Assembly (NCBI GenBank): GCA_964353875.1
Contig: CAYGXU010000082.1
Location: 1 to 14,498 of the forward strand
Direction: 5' to 3'
Source of the DNA: MGNI01 sp964353875
GTDB lineage: Bacteria > Chloroflexota > Anaerolineae > Anaerolineales > E44-bin32
DNA: 14,498 bases
Part shown: positions 1 through 6,862 of the stretch, piece by piece
How the letters are laid out: each line of letters opens with the position of its first letter
Numbering within the stretch: the first letter of the stretch is position 1
Notes under the pieces: model-generated
What the model was told of the DNA's origin: nothing
Database searches by the model: none
Seen by the model: the letters and a program-made list of their open reading frames with translations, nothing else
Program-made: the position numbers and the translations under genes

Positions 1-458
1 ATCAACTTAGTCAAGAACGTAGTCTGATATTTGCTGGTGATCGCTGCGATTTGAAATTGTATGGGAAAAGCTTGTGAATATCCATCAAGCCAAGACTTAT
101 TTATTTATCCCGTTTACATATCCGAGTTATAGGTGAAGGTGAGTTCATTATCGCCAAATCAGAAAAGCAAGTGCCACGCATGACCCCATATCGCCAAAGT
201 CTACCGCAAAGGAAGCCAGGCGCGGCAGTTGGCGAAACCTTCCTATCGCCTGATTTTGATGTGGCCCGGCAACCGCTTCGGCGAATTGGGACTGGTAATC
301 GGCTTGCCGTGCTCGACGGGTGCTGTGGCATACGGGCTCTGCCTGTTTCTCGGGATCCCGCAAGACCGATTCATGGAAAATGGAGGAAGGCTCTATTTCA
401 ATAGATGGTCGCCGAAGGCTAGGGTCCGGGGGCAATATCGATTGAATAGGTGGAGACC
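1..458. other. Left-edge stretch without a confident gene
   Basis: No reading frame here looks like a conserved protein. A frame open from the window edge, about 3-77 on the plus strand, stops at TGA and could be the last 24 codons of a gene lying to the left, but I do not recognise it. A plus-strand frame at about 229-540 has a hydrophobic part followed by low-quality sequence and overlaps the better-supported minus-strand gene at 459-785. It was not accepted. No RNA gene, CRISPR array or clear transposon end was seen. Confidence 0.4.
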
Positions 459-785
459 TTACGCTTCTTCCTTACCCGCAAATTCCTCTTCGGTGATGAA
501 TCTGCCGCCTTGGATTTGTTTGTCGACTAAATTGCGTTGACGATCGAAGCTCAACTCGACTTCGATGGGTTGGAAGCAGAGATTTCTTCCGATGATTGTT
601 TTGTGGGTGAAGTAGGTGTCATCTGAATTCGACTCGCCGTAGCGGATACTGAGGTCGTTGTTCAGGTTAACATTCGTTCGCAGCTTTTCATTGCAGCGGT
701 TACATTGAACATAGACCCAATACATCGGTGTTTTGCTGCCGCCGCCTGGGGAAAAAATAGAGGAAATCTTCTTCAGGAAGCTCAA
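459..785 (-). CDS. Small conserved-looking CxxC protein, function unknown
   Basis: A protein of 108 residues read from a TTG start. The start was chosen because AAAGGAG (792-798 on this strand) sits six bases upstream of it. The ATG further upstream at 887 would add 34 low-complexity residues and has no comparable site. The visible layout is a basic, Ser/Gly-rich start (SFLKKISSIFSPGGGSK), then a Y/V-rich strand leading into CNRCNEKL, a Cys-x2-Cys knuckle, then NVNLNNDLS, an acidic linker, and a charged C-terminal part (IEVELSFDRQRNLVDKQIQ) ending in a Glu-rich tail. It resembles small zinc-ribbon-like proteins I associate with Chloroflexota genomes, but only one CxxC pair plus one later Cys is present, so metal binding is uncertain. 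No signal peptide or membrane segment is seen. It stands alone, divergent from the toxin-antitoxin-like pair. Real gene likely; function unknown. Confidence 0.7.
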   Translation of the reverse strand: MSFLKKISSIFSPGGGSKTPMYWVYVQCNRCNEKLRTNVNLNNDLSIRYGESNSDDTYFTHKTIIGRNLCFQPIEVELSFDRQRNLVDKQIQGGRFITEEEFAGKEEA

Positions 786-1158
786 GGGGCGCTCCTTTCT
801 GGGAATCCGTCTTTCTTGAGGATGGCTGCAATGGCTATGCAGAGGGGCAAGCCCTGGGATGATAGGCCAAGGATCAGGAAACGCCATCCTCCATCGTTTG
901 ACCTAATCATAATCGAGAAAGCTACGAACGTGTGGTTTTCCGTGGCAGATTGGAGTTTGGGGCTATTTCGGTCACTTAACAAGGGCAGGTTTTTATGTGA
1001 ATGCGGGTTTTGCAGAGCGAGAGTCGTCCCCAGCGAGCCGATACACTGCGCATAGTCGTAATATGATTCGAGAAATCCATCCCCCACAATACATATACAG
1101 CTTTCCCTGACTCAGATCATTGATTACTTCAGGTGCGAATGTATTAATTCACTCCCTC
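786..1158. other. Intergenic region between divergent genes
   Basis: This stretch separates the minus-strand CxxC gene from the plus-strand toxin-antitoxin-like pair, so both promoters must lie in or beside it. Only the plus-strand one (1159-1167) is clear. A weak minus-strand TATGAT (906-911) lacks a matching -35. Open frames here are rich in rare combinations and look like chance. Confidence 0.4.
792..798 (-). promoter_or_regulatory. Ribosome binding site that fixes a TTG start
   Basis: On the minus strand the bases read AAAGGAG, six bases before TTG at 785-783. This is the only good Shine-Dalgarno match near the start of the CxxC protein gene, and it argues against the upstream ATG at 887. 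Confidence 0.6.
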
Positions 1159-1167
1159 TGATATAAT
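1159..1167 (+). promoter_or_regulatory. Extended -10 promoter for the toxin-antitoxin-like pair
   Basis: The bases read TGATATAAT, a full TGn extension followed by a perfect TATAAT hexamer (1162-1167). No convincing -35 box is found 16-18 bases upstream, which fits an extended -10 promoter. The expected transcription start, about seven bases after the hexamer, falls on or next to the ATG at 1174, so the transcript would be leaderless. There is no Shine-Dalgarno sequence before that ATG. Confidence 0.6.
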
Positions 1168-1173
1168 TAATGG

Positions 1174-1386
1174 ATGGACAGTCTCATGAAAAACTTTAGA
1201 AACCGCTGGCGATTTGTTGAAGAAATCGAAACCCAAGAACAGCAGTCCGCCACGATAGCTGAACGTTGGCAGCAGCTCAATACCATCTTTGGTATAGGGA
1301 AAAGCCTGGGGATTTTAGGTTCCGACGATCCCGAAGAAGAATTAGTCATTCGCAAGCGTTGGCAAATATTGCAGAACAAGATGTGA
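1174..1386 (+). CDS. 70-residue partner of the nucleotidyltransferase, putative antitoxin
   Basis: A small, charged protein of 70 residues that reads as two or three helices: a basic start (MKNFRNRWRFVEEIE), a Q/A-rich helix ending in ERWQQLNTIF, a short Gly-rich turn (GIGKSLGILG) and an acidic-to-basic last helix (DDPEEELVIRKRWQILQNK). No enzyme motif or membrane segment is seen. Its TGA stop overlaps the GTG start of the next gene in a GTGA sequence, so the two are translationally coupled and almost certainly act together. Small helical proteins placed directly before AbiEii-type nucleotidyltransferases are usually taken as antitoxins or partners; that role is inferred from position. The ATG at 1174 is preferred because it sits at the predicted transcription start. 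An in-frame ATG at 1186 is possible but also lacks a ribosome binding site. Confidence 0.7.
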   Translation: MDSLMKNFRNRWRFVEEIETQEQQSATIAERWQQLNTIFGIGKSLGILGSDDPEEELVIRKRWQILQNKM

Positions 1387-1955
1387 GCGATTCTGATCAA
1401 ACAATTTCCCCCTTACTGCAGCCACTAGCCGCGCTCATTCGACTTCTCTCGCATTTTAACAACCAGGGTGTCATTATTGGTGGGATTGCAGCTAGTTTGT
1501 TGGGTAAACCGCGCTTGACTGCCGATTTAGATGCTGTATTCTTACTCCCCATTAGCGATTTACCTAAATTAATTATGGTTGCTGAACAGCATGACATCCA
1601 ACCACGTATTGCCAACGTGATTGATTTTGCGCGTAAGAACCGGGTTGTGTTGTTACGCCATATCTCTAGCGGGGCGAATATCGATATTTCTTTGGGCATC
1701 CTGCCGTTTGAAGAACAGCTTGTGGAACGTAGTATCAACCGCGAGGTTGCTGAGTTGGTTATTCCCTTACCCACACCAGAGGATCTGGTCATTCTTAAAG
1801 CAGTGGCGCATCGGCCCAAGGATTTATTTGATATCCAAGAGATCATCAAAAGCAATCCCGAACTTGATCGCAAACACATCGAAAATTGGCTCAGGCAGTT
1901 TGCTGAAGCGCTGGAATTACCTGAGATATGGGATGACATCGCCAGGATGCTTTAA
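1383..1955 (+). CDS. Minimal nucleotidyltransferase, AbiEii/AbiGii toxin-like
   Basis: A protein of 190 residues starting at GTG, which overlaps the stop of the upstream gene by four bases. An upstream in-frame ATG at 1266 lies inside that gene and would add 39 residues with no family resemblance. The nucleotidyltransferase signature is visible: GGIAASLLG at residues 33-41 followed by an Arg, then Thr-Ala-Asp48-Leu-Asp50, the pair of metal-binding aspartates. A third acidic residue is likely in the NIDISLG strand. The rest (LPTPEDLVILKAVAHRPKDLFDIQEI) matches the C-terminal helical part typical of AbiEii-like and related small nucleotidyltransferases. Known toxins of this fold add nucleotides to tRNA or modify targets and are neutralised by their partner. 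Whether this pair acts in toxin-antitoxin or phage defence is inferred from family and gene order. A non-toxic antibiotic-nucleotidyltransferase-like role cannot be excluded. Confidence 0.8.
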   Translation: MSDSDQTISPLLQPLAALIRLLSHFNNQGVIIGGIAASLLGKPRLTADLDAVFLLPISDLPKLIMVAEQHDIQPRIANVIDFARKNRVVLLRHISSGANIDISLGILPFEEQLVERSINREVAELVIPLPTPEDLVILKAVAHRPKDLFDIQEIIKSNPELDRKHIENWLRQFAEALELPEIWDDIARML

Positions 1956-2088
1956 TACGCATTGGCCGTTGGATACACGATAGGCTCTAGCAGGTCCTAA
2001 TATTCCTGTTCAGCAAGGCATGAACTTCTAAAGTCTCAATAGGGCGGGATCGGGCAAGGGAATTGGATCGTTGAAAAGATGAGTATTG

Positions 2089-2094
2089 TATAAT
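2089..2094 (+). promoter_or_regulatory. Candidate -10 box for the protease operon
   Basis: A perfect TATAAT lies 39 bases before the rhomboid ATG. The nearest -35-like sequences, TTGAAA at 2071-2076 and TTGGAT at 2063-2068, give spacers of 12 and 20 bases, neither ideal. The position upstream of a two-gene unit makes a promoter plausible but unproven. Confidence 0.4.
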
Positions 2095-2133
2095 GACCAT
2101 ATCGAGATGAAGCAAAGGTGAGAGAGGCGAGGC

Positions 2134-2865
2134 ATGTTTCCTCTGCGTGACACGGTACGTTCGCGCTCCTTCCCGGTTGTGAATTATGGTTTGATTGCAG
2201 TCAATGCGCTCATTTTCTTTTTTGAGGCTTCTTTGGGTCAGGAACAGCTTTCTCGATTGATCAACACTTTGGGAATGGTTCCTGCGAGCCTCTCCATATA
2301 TCACCCCATGAATTTCCTTTCCCTACTGACCTCCATGTTTCTGCATGGAAGTTGGTTTCATTTGATCAGCAATATGTGGATGCTATATATCTTTGGGGAC
2401 AATGTAGAAGATCGAATGGGATCGCTACGCTATCTTATTTTCTACATTCTGGCGGGGGTGGCAGCGGGGGCGGTGCATGCTGCCGTTATGAATTTGTTTA
2501 TTGGGATCGAATCAGTCCAGGCCAGCATGCCTACCGTGGGCGCGAGCGGAGCCATCGCGGGTGTGCTAGGCGCCTATTTCCGCTTGTATCCGAATGCCCG
2601 CGTGACCACATTGATCCTGCTTTTCATTTTCCCATGGTTTGTTGAGATCCCGGCTGTGATTTACCTGGGTTTCTGGTTTCTCACTCAGCTTTTCCCTGGC
2701 CTTTTGAGCCTGGGTGCAGTCGGAGGCTTTGGAGGCGCCATGGGGGGGATCGCCTGGTGGGCACACATCGGTGGTTTCATCTTCGGATTGCTGATGGTGT
2801 TTTTATTTGCGCGACGGATACGGGTCGTTCGTCAATGGTACCCGGATGAATATTGGCCCTGGTAA
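2134..2865 (+). CDS. Rhomboid family intramembrane serine protease
   Basis: A membrane protein of 243 residues with about seven hydrophobic segments and the complete rhomboid active-site pattern. These elements are His71...His76 and Asn80 (FLHGSWFHLISNMWML), the nucleophile Ser138 in GASGAIAG, and the partner His211 in WWAHIGGFIFG. The GxxxG-like AHIGGFIFG helix is the usual place for the catalytic His. Rhomboids cut membrane-anchored proteins within or next to a transmembrane helix. The substrate here is unknown. The chain begins with a short basic cytosolic stretch (MFPLRDTVRSRSF) and ends in a charged, aromatic tail (YPDEYWPW). There is a weak purine-rich site (GAGAGG) before the ATG. The next gene, another membrane protease, starts 22 bases downstream, so the two form an operon. 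This length and layout suit the bacterial rhomboids common in Chloroflexota and Actinobacteria. Active enzyme expected. Confidence 0.92.
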   Translation: MFPLRDTVRSRSFPVVNYGLIAVNALIFFFEASLGQEQLSRLINTLGMVPASLSIYHPMNFLSLLTSMFLHGSWFHLISNMWMLYIFGDNVEDRMGSLRYLIFYILAGVAAGAVHAAVMNLFIGIESVQASMPTVGASGAIAGVLGAYFRLYPNARVTTLILLFIFPWFVEIPAVIYLGFWFLTQLFPGLLSLGAVGGFGGAMGGIAWWAHIGGFIFGLLMVFLFARRIRVVRQWYPDEYWPW

Positions 2866-2887
2866 GGGGCATAAGGAGACCGGCAAG

Positions 2888-3733
2888 ATGGATTACACTA
2901 TCCTGATATGGCTATTCTTCATTATTGTCTCAGTACAGCCTGTGATCCGTCAGAGGATATTGGAAGCGGCGCGCAGGCGGATGATTGAATCGCTGGAGGA
3001 GAAGCGCCGGAGTCGCGTGATTGTGTTGATCCATCGTCAGGAGACGCTTGCCCTGCTGGGTTTCCCTCTGGCGCGCTATATCAACATTCAGGACTCGGAG
3101 GAGATCTTGAGAGCGATTAAGCTCACTGACGATCAGGTTCCGATCGATTTGGTGCTGCATACCCCGGGCGGGTTGGTGTTGGCCGCCGAGCAAATCGCGC
3201 ACGCCTTATGCAGGCACCCGTCCAAAGTCACCGTGTTCATCCCGCACTATGCCATGTCGGGCGGGACCATGATTGCCCTGGCTGCGGATGAGATTGTGAT
3301 GGACGAGAATGCGGTCATTGGGCCTGTCGATCCCCAACTGGGGCAGATGCCAGCGGTGTCGATCCTCAGCGTCCTGGAGAAGAAGGATATCAACGAGATC
3401 GATGATCAGACCTTGATCCAGGCGGATATTGCTCGTAAGGCGATCGCCCAGGTGCAATCCACCGTCCAATGCATCCTATCAGCTCGAGAAAAGATGCCGG
3501 AAGATCAGGCCGATGCGCTTGCAAAGAAGCTCTCCTCCGGCCAATGGACACATGATTACCCCATCACAGTGGACGAAGCGCGTGAGTTGGGACTGCCCGT
3601 CTCCACAGAGATGCCCATGCAGGTCTACAACCTGATGAACTTATACCCGCAGGCGCCCCAACGTCGGCCATCGGTGGAGTACATCCCCACGCCCTATGTT
3701 CCTCGTCCGGCAAGAGATGGCGGCAAGCAGTAA
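2888..3733 (+). CDS. Membrane-anchored SDH/ClpP-class serine protease
   Basis: A protein of 281 residues. Translation should start at the ATG at 2888, with AAGGAG (2873-2878) nine bases upstream. A longer reading from 2807 overlaps the rhomboid gene and is rejected. It has one N-terminal membrane anchor (ILIWLFFIIVSVQPVI) followed by a basic, helical linker (RQRILEAARRRMIESLEEKRR), then a crotonase/ClpP-like fold. Visible elements are HTPGG at residues 91-95 (oxyanion-hole strand), the nucleophile Ser124 in AMSGGTMIALAADEIVMD, and the following IGPVDPQLG loop. These match the serine dehydrogenase proteinase family (PF01972), relatives of signal peptide peptidase SppA and ClpP. The fold is expected to face the cytosol and to degrade membrane-derived peptides or proteins. 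Its close coupling to a rhomboid suggests sequential cleavage, which is inference. The Pro-rich C-terminus (PTPYVPRPARDGGKQ) is probably flexible. Confidence 0.88.
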   Translation: MDYTILIWLFFIIVSVQPVIRQRILEAARRRMIESLEEKRRSRVIVLIHRQETLALLGFPLARYINIQDSEEILRAIKLTDDQVPIDLVLHTPGGLVLAAEQIAHALCRHPSKVTVFIPHYAMSGGTMIALAADEIVMDENAVIGPVDPQLGQMPAVSILSVLEKKDINEIDDQTLIQADIARKAIAQVQSTVQCILSAREKMPEDQADALAKKLSSGQWTHDYPITVDEARELGLPVSTEMPMQVYNLMNLYPQAPQRRPSVEYIPTPYVPRPARDGGKQ

Positions 3734-3792
3734 GAGCATCTATGAGAATGCCAGTTCGTTGTTAAGACAGGGAATTTCGTCAGGTTGTTTTT

Positions 3793-3908
3793 TTAGTCAA
3801 CGCGTAGGCGGACAATGGTTTCCCAGGGGATGATTTGTCCAGGCGCTGACATAATCAGGTTGGGATTAAAAACGCTTTTGTTTCCTAGAAAATAACTTCT
3901 TAGCCGGG
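3793..3908 (-). CDS. 3' end of a gene cut by the assembly gap, possibly LysM-like
   Basis: On the minus strand a frame comes out of the gap and runs 37 codons to a TAA at 3795-3793. It reads as ordinary protein with NPNLIMSAPGQIIPWETI near the end. The NPNLI...GQ pattern recalls the second half of a LysM peptidoglycan-binding repeat (usually NPNLI-x2-GQ-x-I-x-IP), though two extra residues intervene before GQ, so the match is weak. The start and most of the gene are hidden by or beyond the N run. It would converge with the SDH protease gene. A T-rich run (about 3786-3794) between the two stops could help termination, but I see no clear stem. Confidence 0.3.
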
Positions 3909-4008
3909 NNNNNNNNNNNNNNNNNNNNNNNNNNNNNNNNNNNNNNNNNNNNNNNNNNNNNNNNNNNNNNNNNNNNNNNNNNNNNNNNNNNNNNNNNNNN
4001 NNNNNNNN
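3909..4008. other. Scaffold gap, 100 N
   Basis: Exactly 100 ambiguous bases, the conventional length for a gap of unknown size. The flanks share AGCCGGG (3902-3908 and 4011-4017), which may be chance or a trace of a small repeat that broke the assembly. The genes on either side cannot be assumed to be neighbours at this distance. Confidence 0.95.
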
Positions 4009-4776
4009 GAAGCCGGGCTGGTAGGTGCGATCTCGATATTGATCGTGCAACTACCCCAGTTCTTCCCCGCCATCCAAGGCTGGGGGTTGCTCTTCTGCGT
4101 CCTAGATCTTGTCATTTGGTTTGGAGTGGGGGCATTGGCGGTATATTGGTTGAAAAGTAAAGGCTCTGTTGAACGCTCTCGTCAAACGCAGGCTGGCCTT
4201 TTGGCGGGTATCATTACAGGTCTGGCCACCGCAATCTTGTTCGTTATTATTGCATTTGTTCAAGGGACATCGGTTGAGAGTCTGCCACTGCCTGAGGAGT
4301 TTCCAATTGAGAGTTTTCCAATGGAGACCTTCAACCAGTTCTTCGGTGGCATCCTCATTTGTTGTTATGGCCTCCCCACGCTTTTGATCGCCACCGGGCT
4401 ATCCTATCTCGGTTCTTTGGTCATGAGGTCATTCGTGGGCAAAGTTTCAGTTCAAGAGGTGCAAGCCTCTCACCAGCTAGAGGTAGAGGAGACGAGACTT
4501 GATGCCTACCTCACGAAGGAGGGGCTGCCGGTAGAGCTTCAACCAGTAGTTGCTGCTTATCAGCGTGGCGAAAAAGCCGAAGCGCGCACAAGATTTGCAG
4601 GATTCCTGCGTCAAAACCCACGACAGGCACAGGCCTGGCTCTGGTTTGCGGTGATGTTGGATAATCCTGTTCATCAAATTGAGAGTGTGAAACGAGCGCT
4701 GGCGATCAACCCGGACAATGAGGCTGCTCAAAGAATGCTGGCCATGCTGAAACGATCAACAACTGAGCAATCATAG
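4009..4776 (+). CDS. Membrane protein with C-terminal TPR-like module, 5' end missing
   Basis: The frame is already open where the gap ends (EAGLVGAISILIVQ), so the true start lies in the gap. An internal ATG at 4039 would cut into the first membrane helix. At least 255 residues remain. There are about four hydrophobic segments: the gap-edge helix, GWGLLFCVLDLVIWFGVGAL, GLLAGIITGLATAILFVII and GILICCYGLPTLLIATGLSY. A cytosolic part of roughly 100 residues follows, with one or two degenerate tetratricopeptide units (EARTRFAGFLRQNPRQAQAW; RALAINPDNEAAQRMLAML). I have seen similar RALxxxPxNxxA tails on many Chloroflexota membrane proteins, which supports the taxonomic guess. No catalytic motif is seen. 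Function unknown; a scaffold or sensor role would be inference. Confidence 0.7.
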   Translation, partial: EAGLVGAISILIVQLPQFFPAIQGWGLLFCVLDLVIWFGVGALAVYWLKSKGSVERSRQTQAGLLAGIITGLATAILFVIIAFVQGTSVESLPLPEEFPIESFPMETFNQFFGGILICCYGLPTLLIATGLSYLGSLVMRSFVGKVSVQEVQASHQLEVEETRLDAYLTKEGLPVELQPVVAAYQRGEKAEARTRFAGFLRQNPRQAQAWLWFAVMLDNPVHQIESVKRALAINPDNEAAQRMLAMLKRSTTEQS

Positions 4777-5022
4777 AACACAGTAAGGTCGCATTTGTAT
4801 CTTGAATACCCAGGATTTTCATTCCGCTGTGGTGCTTACCGCTCATGATAGGACCATCGTCCAATCACCGAAGGAATTCATATCTTTGGGCTAACACGGA
4901 AACTATCTTGATCAAGAGAAAGCCCTTTAGGGTCTGCATTTGCAGGCAAGGCAGAACTGGTACGTCAATAAGTATAGATATGCGGTAATAAGATATAGGC
5001 CTGTGCTCTTTTTGGGCAGAAG

Positions 5023-5039
5023 CACGATCCATGATCGTG
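5023..5039. promoter_or_regulatory. Perfect 7-bp inverted repeat, candidate operator
   Basis: CACGATC and GATCGTG are separated by CAT, giving a 17-bp dyad about 60 bases upstream of the predicted -10 box. The size and symmetry suit a dimeric regulator, in an activator-type position. No regulator gene is in the window. Confidence 0.35.
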
Positions 5040-5080
5040 AATCGTTTGCCTGTATTCTAACCATTGACTAATCCCCCCGT

Positions 5081-5107
5081 TTGCCAAGGGCCCATCCACT
5101 ATATAAT
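5081..5107 (+). promoter_or_regulatory. Candidate promoter of the fdrA cluster
   Basis: TTGCCA (5081-5086) and a perfect TATAAT (5102-5107) are separated by 15 bases, shorter than the usual 16-18. This could mean the promoter needs an activator. It is the best sigma-70-like site in the 450 bases before fdrA. A nearby TTGACT at 5064-5069 has no matching -10. Confidence 0.45.
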
Positions 5108-5128
5108 GTTGATAACCAATATGGGCTT

Positions 5129-5143
5129 AAAACCTGTGGTTTT
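5129..5143. promoter_or_regulatory. Perfect 6-bp inverted repeat just after the predicted transcript start
   Basis: AAAACC and GGTTTT flank TGT, forming a 15-bp dyad about 15 bases downstream of the predicted start of transcription. That is a typical repressor position. As RNA it would be a short weak hairpin. The link to control is inferred from place and symmetry only. Confidence 0.35.
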
Positions 5144-5227
5144 CAGTGATATCAGATCTTGATGATCCGTTCGTAGAACTCCTCTGGAACGCGTACCATG
5201 ATTAAATAGGAGGACTTAAAATACAGC

Positions 5228-6805
5228 ATGGCTGTCCGATATTTGATAAAAGAGAGTACTTATATTGATTCGGTGTCTCTCATGACGATCAGCCGGGAGT
5301 TGAGAGATCTCCCTGGTATCGAGGATGCCGCCTTGATCATGGGGACAGAAGCGAATAAAAACCTGCTTAAGCAATCCGATCTCTTTACCCCAGAAATGGC
5401 ATCAGCCACCGCCAACGACGTGATCGTTGTCGTTAAGGGGGAGCACAAGCTCCTTGCACAGGCTTTGGAAAGGGCCGAGGGGCTGTTTTCCTCCCGTTTA
5501 ATTCGGACCAAAGCCTATGGAGAACATCGCCCCCGAACATTACGGGCGGCAGCCCATCAACGCCCGGATGCCAATCTGGCAGTGATCTCGACCTCGGGTC
5601 AACATGCGGCCGCGGAAGCCTGGACTGCCCTCCATCATGGTTTACACGTCTTTTTGTTCAGTGATCATGTTTCCCTCGTTGATGAAATTGCGCTGAAACG
5701 CGAGGCGATCAAGAAAGGTTTGCTCATGATGGGGCCCGCTGCGGGTACGGCATACATCAACGGCGTGGCCTTGGGTTTTGCCAATGTCGTTCCCCGGGGT
5801 CCTGTGGGGGTCGTTTCAGCAGCCGGCACAGGGCTACAGGAGGTGAGTTCAATCCTTGCCAGAGAGGGTATTGGGATTTCGCAGGGGATTGGGGTAGGCG
5901 GACGGGATCTTTCGGACAGCGTAGGCGGATTAATGATGGTGCATGCGGTTGAAGCTTTACAGGAGGATCCGAAGACACAATTGATTATCGCAATATCAAA
6001 GCTGCCCTCGCCAAAGATGGTAAGTAAGGTGATTGCGCAATTGAGATCCTACGGAAAACCTTCAATCACCATCTTCATGGGCGGGGAACTTATCTCAGGC
6101 CGACTTGAGACCAGTGATCCGCTGGTATATCAGGCGAGCTCCCTGCAGGAGGCTGCCCTGGTTGCAGCAGCTCTGGTGAGGGGAGACGACCTGATGATCG
6201 TACAAAAACACCTTACTGAAGAGAGAGAGAATTTACAGGACCAGGCGCAAGGAAGGGCCGCGTCTCTGCTTTCAGGGCAGAGATATCTTCGTGGTTTGTT
6301 TAGTGGCGGTACATTGTGTGAGGAGGCGATGCGGATTTGGAGTAAGCATCTAGGTCCAATATGGTCGAATGCTCCCCTGCAATCCGAATTTCGAATCGCG
6401 GATCCTCATAAAAGCTTAAAGCATACCGCTTTGGATCTCGGTGAAGAACAATTCACCCTTGGACGCCCTCATCCGATGATCGATTATGAATTTCGCATGC
6501 GACGGTTGTTACAGGAAGCCAAGGATCCTTCGGTGGCATTGATTCAAATGGATGTTGTGCTGGGCTATGGAGCCCATCCAGATCCGGCGGAAGAACTTGG
6601 CCCAACCATCGAGCAGTCGCGACAAATTGCCCTGCAGGATGGTCGCGAACTTATCGTTGTTCTTTCGATTACGGGCACGGAAGGAGATCCGCAAAATCTG
6701 CATCGTCAATGGGTAAGATTTGAGGAAGTTGGAGCCGTTGTGTTTGAGAGCAACGCTGCTGCGTCCTGGTTCGCAGTTTCAGTTGTTGACTCATTGCGCT
6801 CCTGA
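5228..6805 (+). CDS. fdrA: FdrA/AllF-like subunit of an oxamate-carbamoyltransferase-type complex
   Basis: A protein of 525 residues. The ATG follows AGGAGGA (5208-5214) at a slightly long spacing of 13 bases, and the start DSVSLMTISRELRDLPGIEDA matches the FdrA N-terminus. The fold is related to succinyl-CoA synthetase: a Rossmann-like part with VGVVSAAGTGLQE near residues 193-205, then the diagnostic GGRDLSDSVGG at 224-234. In the C-terminal half VLGYGAHPDPAEEL and VVLSITGTEGDPQNLHRQ are also FdrA-like. In E. coli FdrA (AllF), YlbE (AllG) and YlbF (AllH) together make oxamate carbamoyltransferase, which converts oxalurate and phosphate to oxamate and carbamoyl phosphate; no CoA ligase activity should be assumed. 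This copy is about 30 residues shorter than E. coli FdrA (about 555) and lacks its C-terminal 'INIGL...FA' segment, which appears instead at the start of the next gene. It heads the cluster. Family very sure; exact substrate not known. Confidence 0.93.
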   Translation: MAVRYLIKESTYIDSVSLMTISRELRDLPGIEDAALIMGTEANKNLLKQSDLFTPEMASATANDVIVVVKGEHKLLAQALERAEGLFSSRLIRTKAYGEHRPRTLRAAAHQRPDANLAVISTSGQHAAAEAWTALHHGLHVFLFSDHVSLVDEIALKREAIKKGLLMMGPAAGTAYINGVALGFANVVPRGPVGVVSAAGTGLQEVSSILAREGIGISQGIGVGGRDLSDSVGGLMMVHAVEALQEDPKTQLIIAISKLPSPKMVSKVIAQLRSYGKPSITIFMGGELISGRLETSDPLVYQASSLQEAALVAAALVRGDDLMIVQKHLTEERENLQDQAQGRAASLLSGQRYLRGLFSGGTLCEEAMRIWSKHLGPIWSNAPLQSEFRIADPHKSLKHTALDLGEEQFTLGRPHPMIDYEFRMRRLLQEAKDPSVALIQMDVVLGYGAHPDPAEELGPTIEQSRQIALQDGRELIVVLSITGTEGDPQNLHRQWVRFEEVGAVVFESNAAASWFAVSVVDSLRS

Positions 6806-6862
6806 CCTTGATCTACCCGCCAGGGCAAAGGTGATGCGATTGGAGAGGTCATGCAGGCGAAG

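Larger units (their letters stand above)
4777..5227. other. 450-base leader region of the catabolic cluster
   Basis: No protein-coding frame of note. It holds a promoter-like pair (5081-5107) and three small perfect inverted repeats: CTGCA-TT-TGCAG at 4934-4945, CACGATC-CAT-GATCGTG at 5023-5039, and AAAACC-TGT-GGTTTT at 5129-5143. The predicted transcript start near 5114 leaves about 110 bases of untranslated leader before fdrA. I do not recognise a known riboswitch class in that leader. The concentration of short palindromes around the promoter suggests control by a DNA-binding regulator not encoded here. Confidence 0.5.

Noticed and set aside
229..540. Plus-strand frame of 103 codons with LGIPQDRF, faintly like the end of a histidine phosphatase
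   Set aside because: The match is a few residues only, no RHG catalytic motif is in frame, the tail is low-quality sequence, and it overlaps the better-supported minus-strand gene.
2008..2026. GTTCA...TGAAC short dyad after the nucleotidyltransferase gene as a terminator
   Set aside because: The stem is only five base pairs with an eight-base loop and no T run.
3902..4017. AGCCGGG on both sides of the N run as a direct repeat or target duplication
   Set aside because: Seven bases next to an assembly gap are as likely to be chance or an assembly effect; nothing inside the gap can be read.
5228..6805. Succinyl-CoA ligase alpha subunit
   Set aside because: The fold is related, but the DSVSLM start and GGRDLSDSVGG match FdrA, and the partners are DUF1116 and DUF2877, not a CoA-ligase beta subunit.
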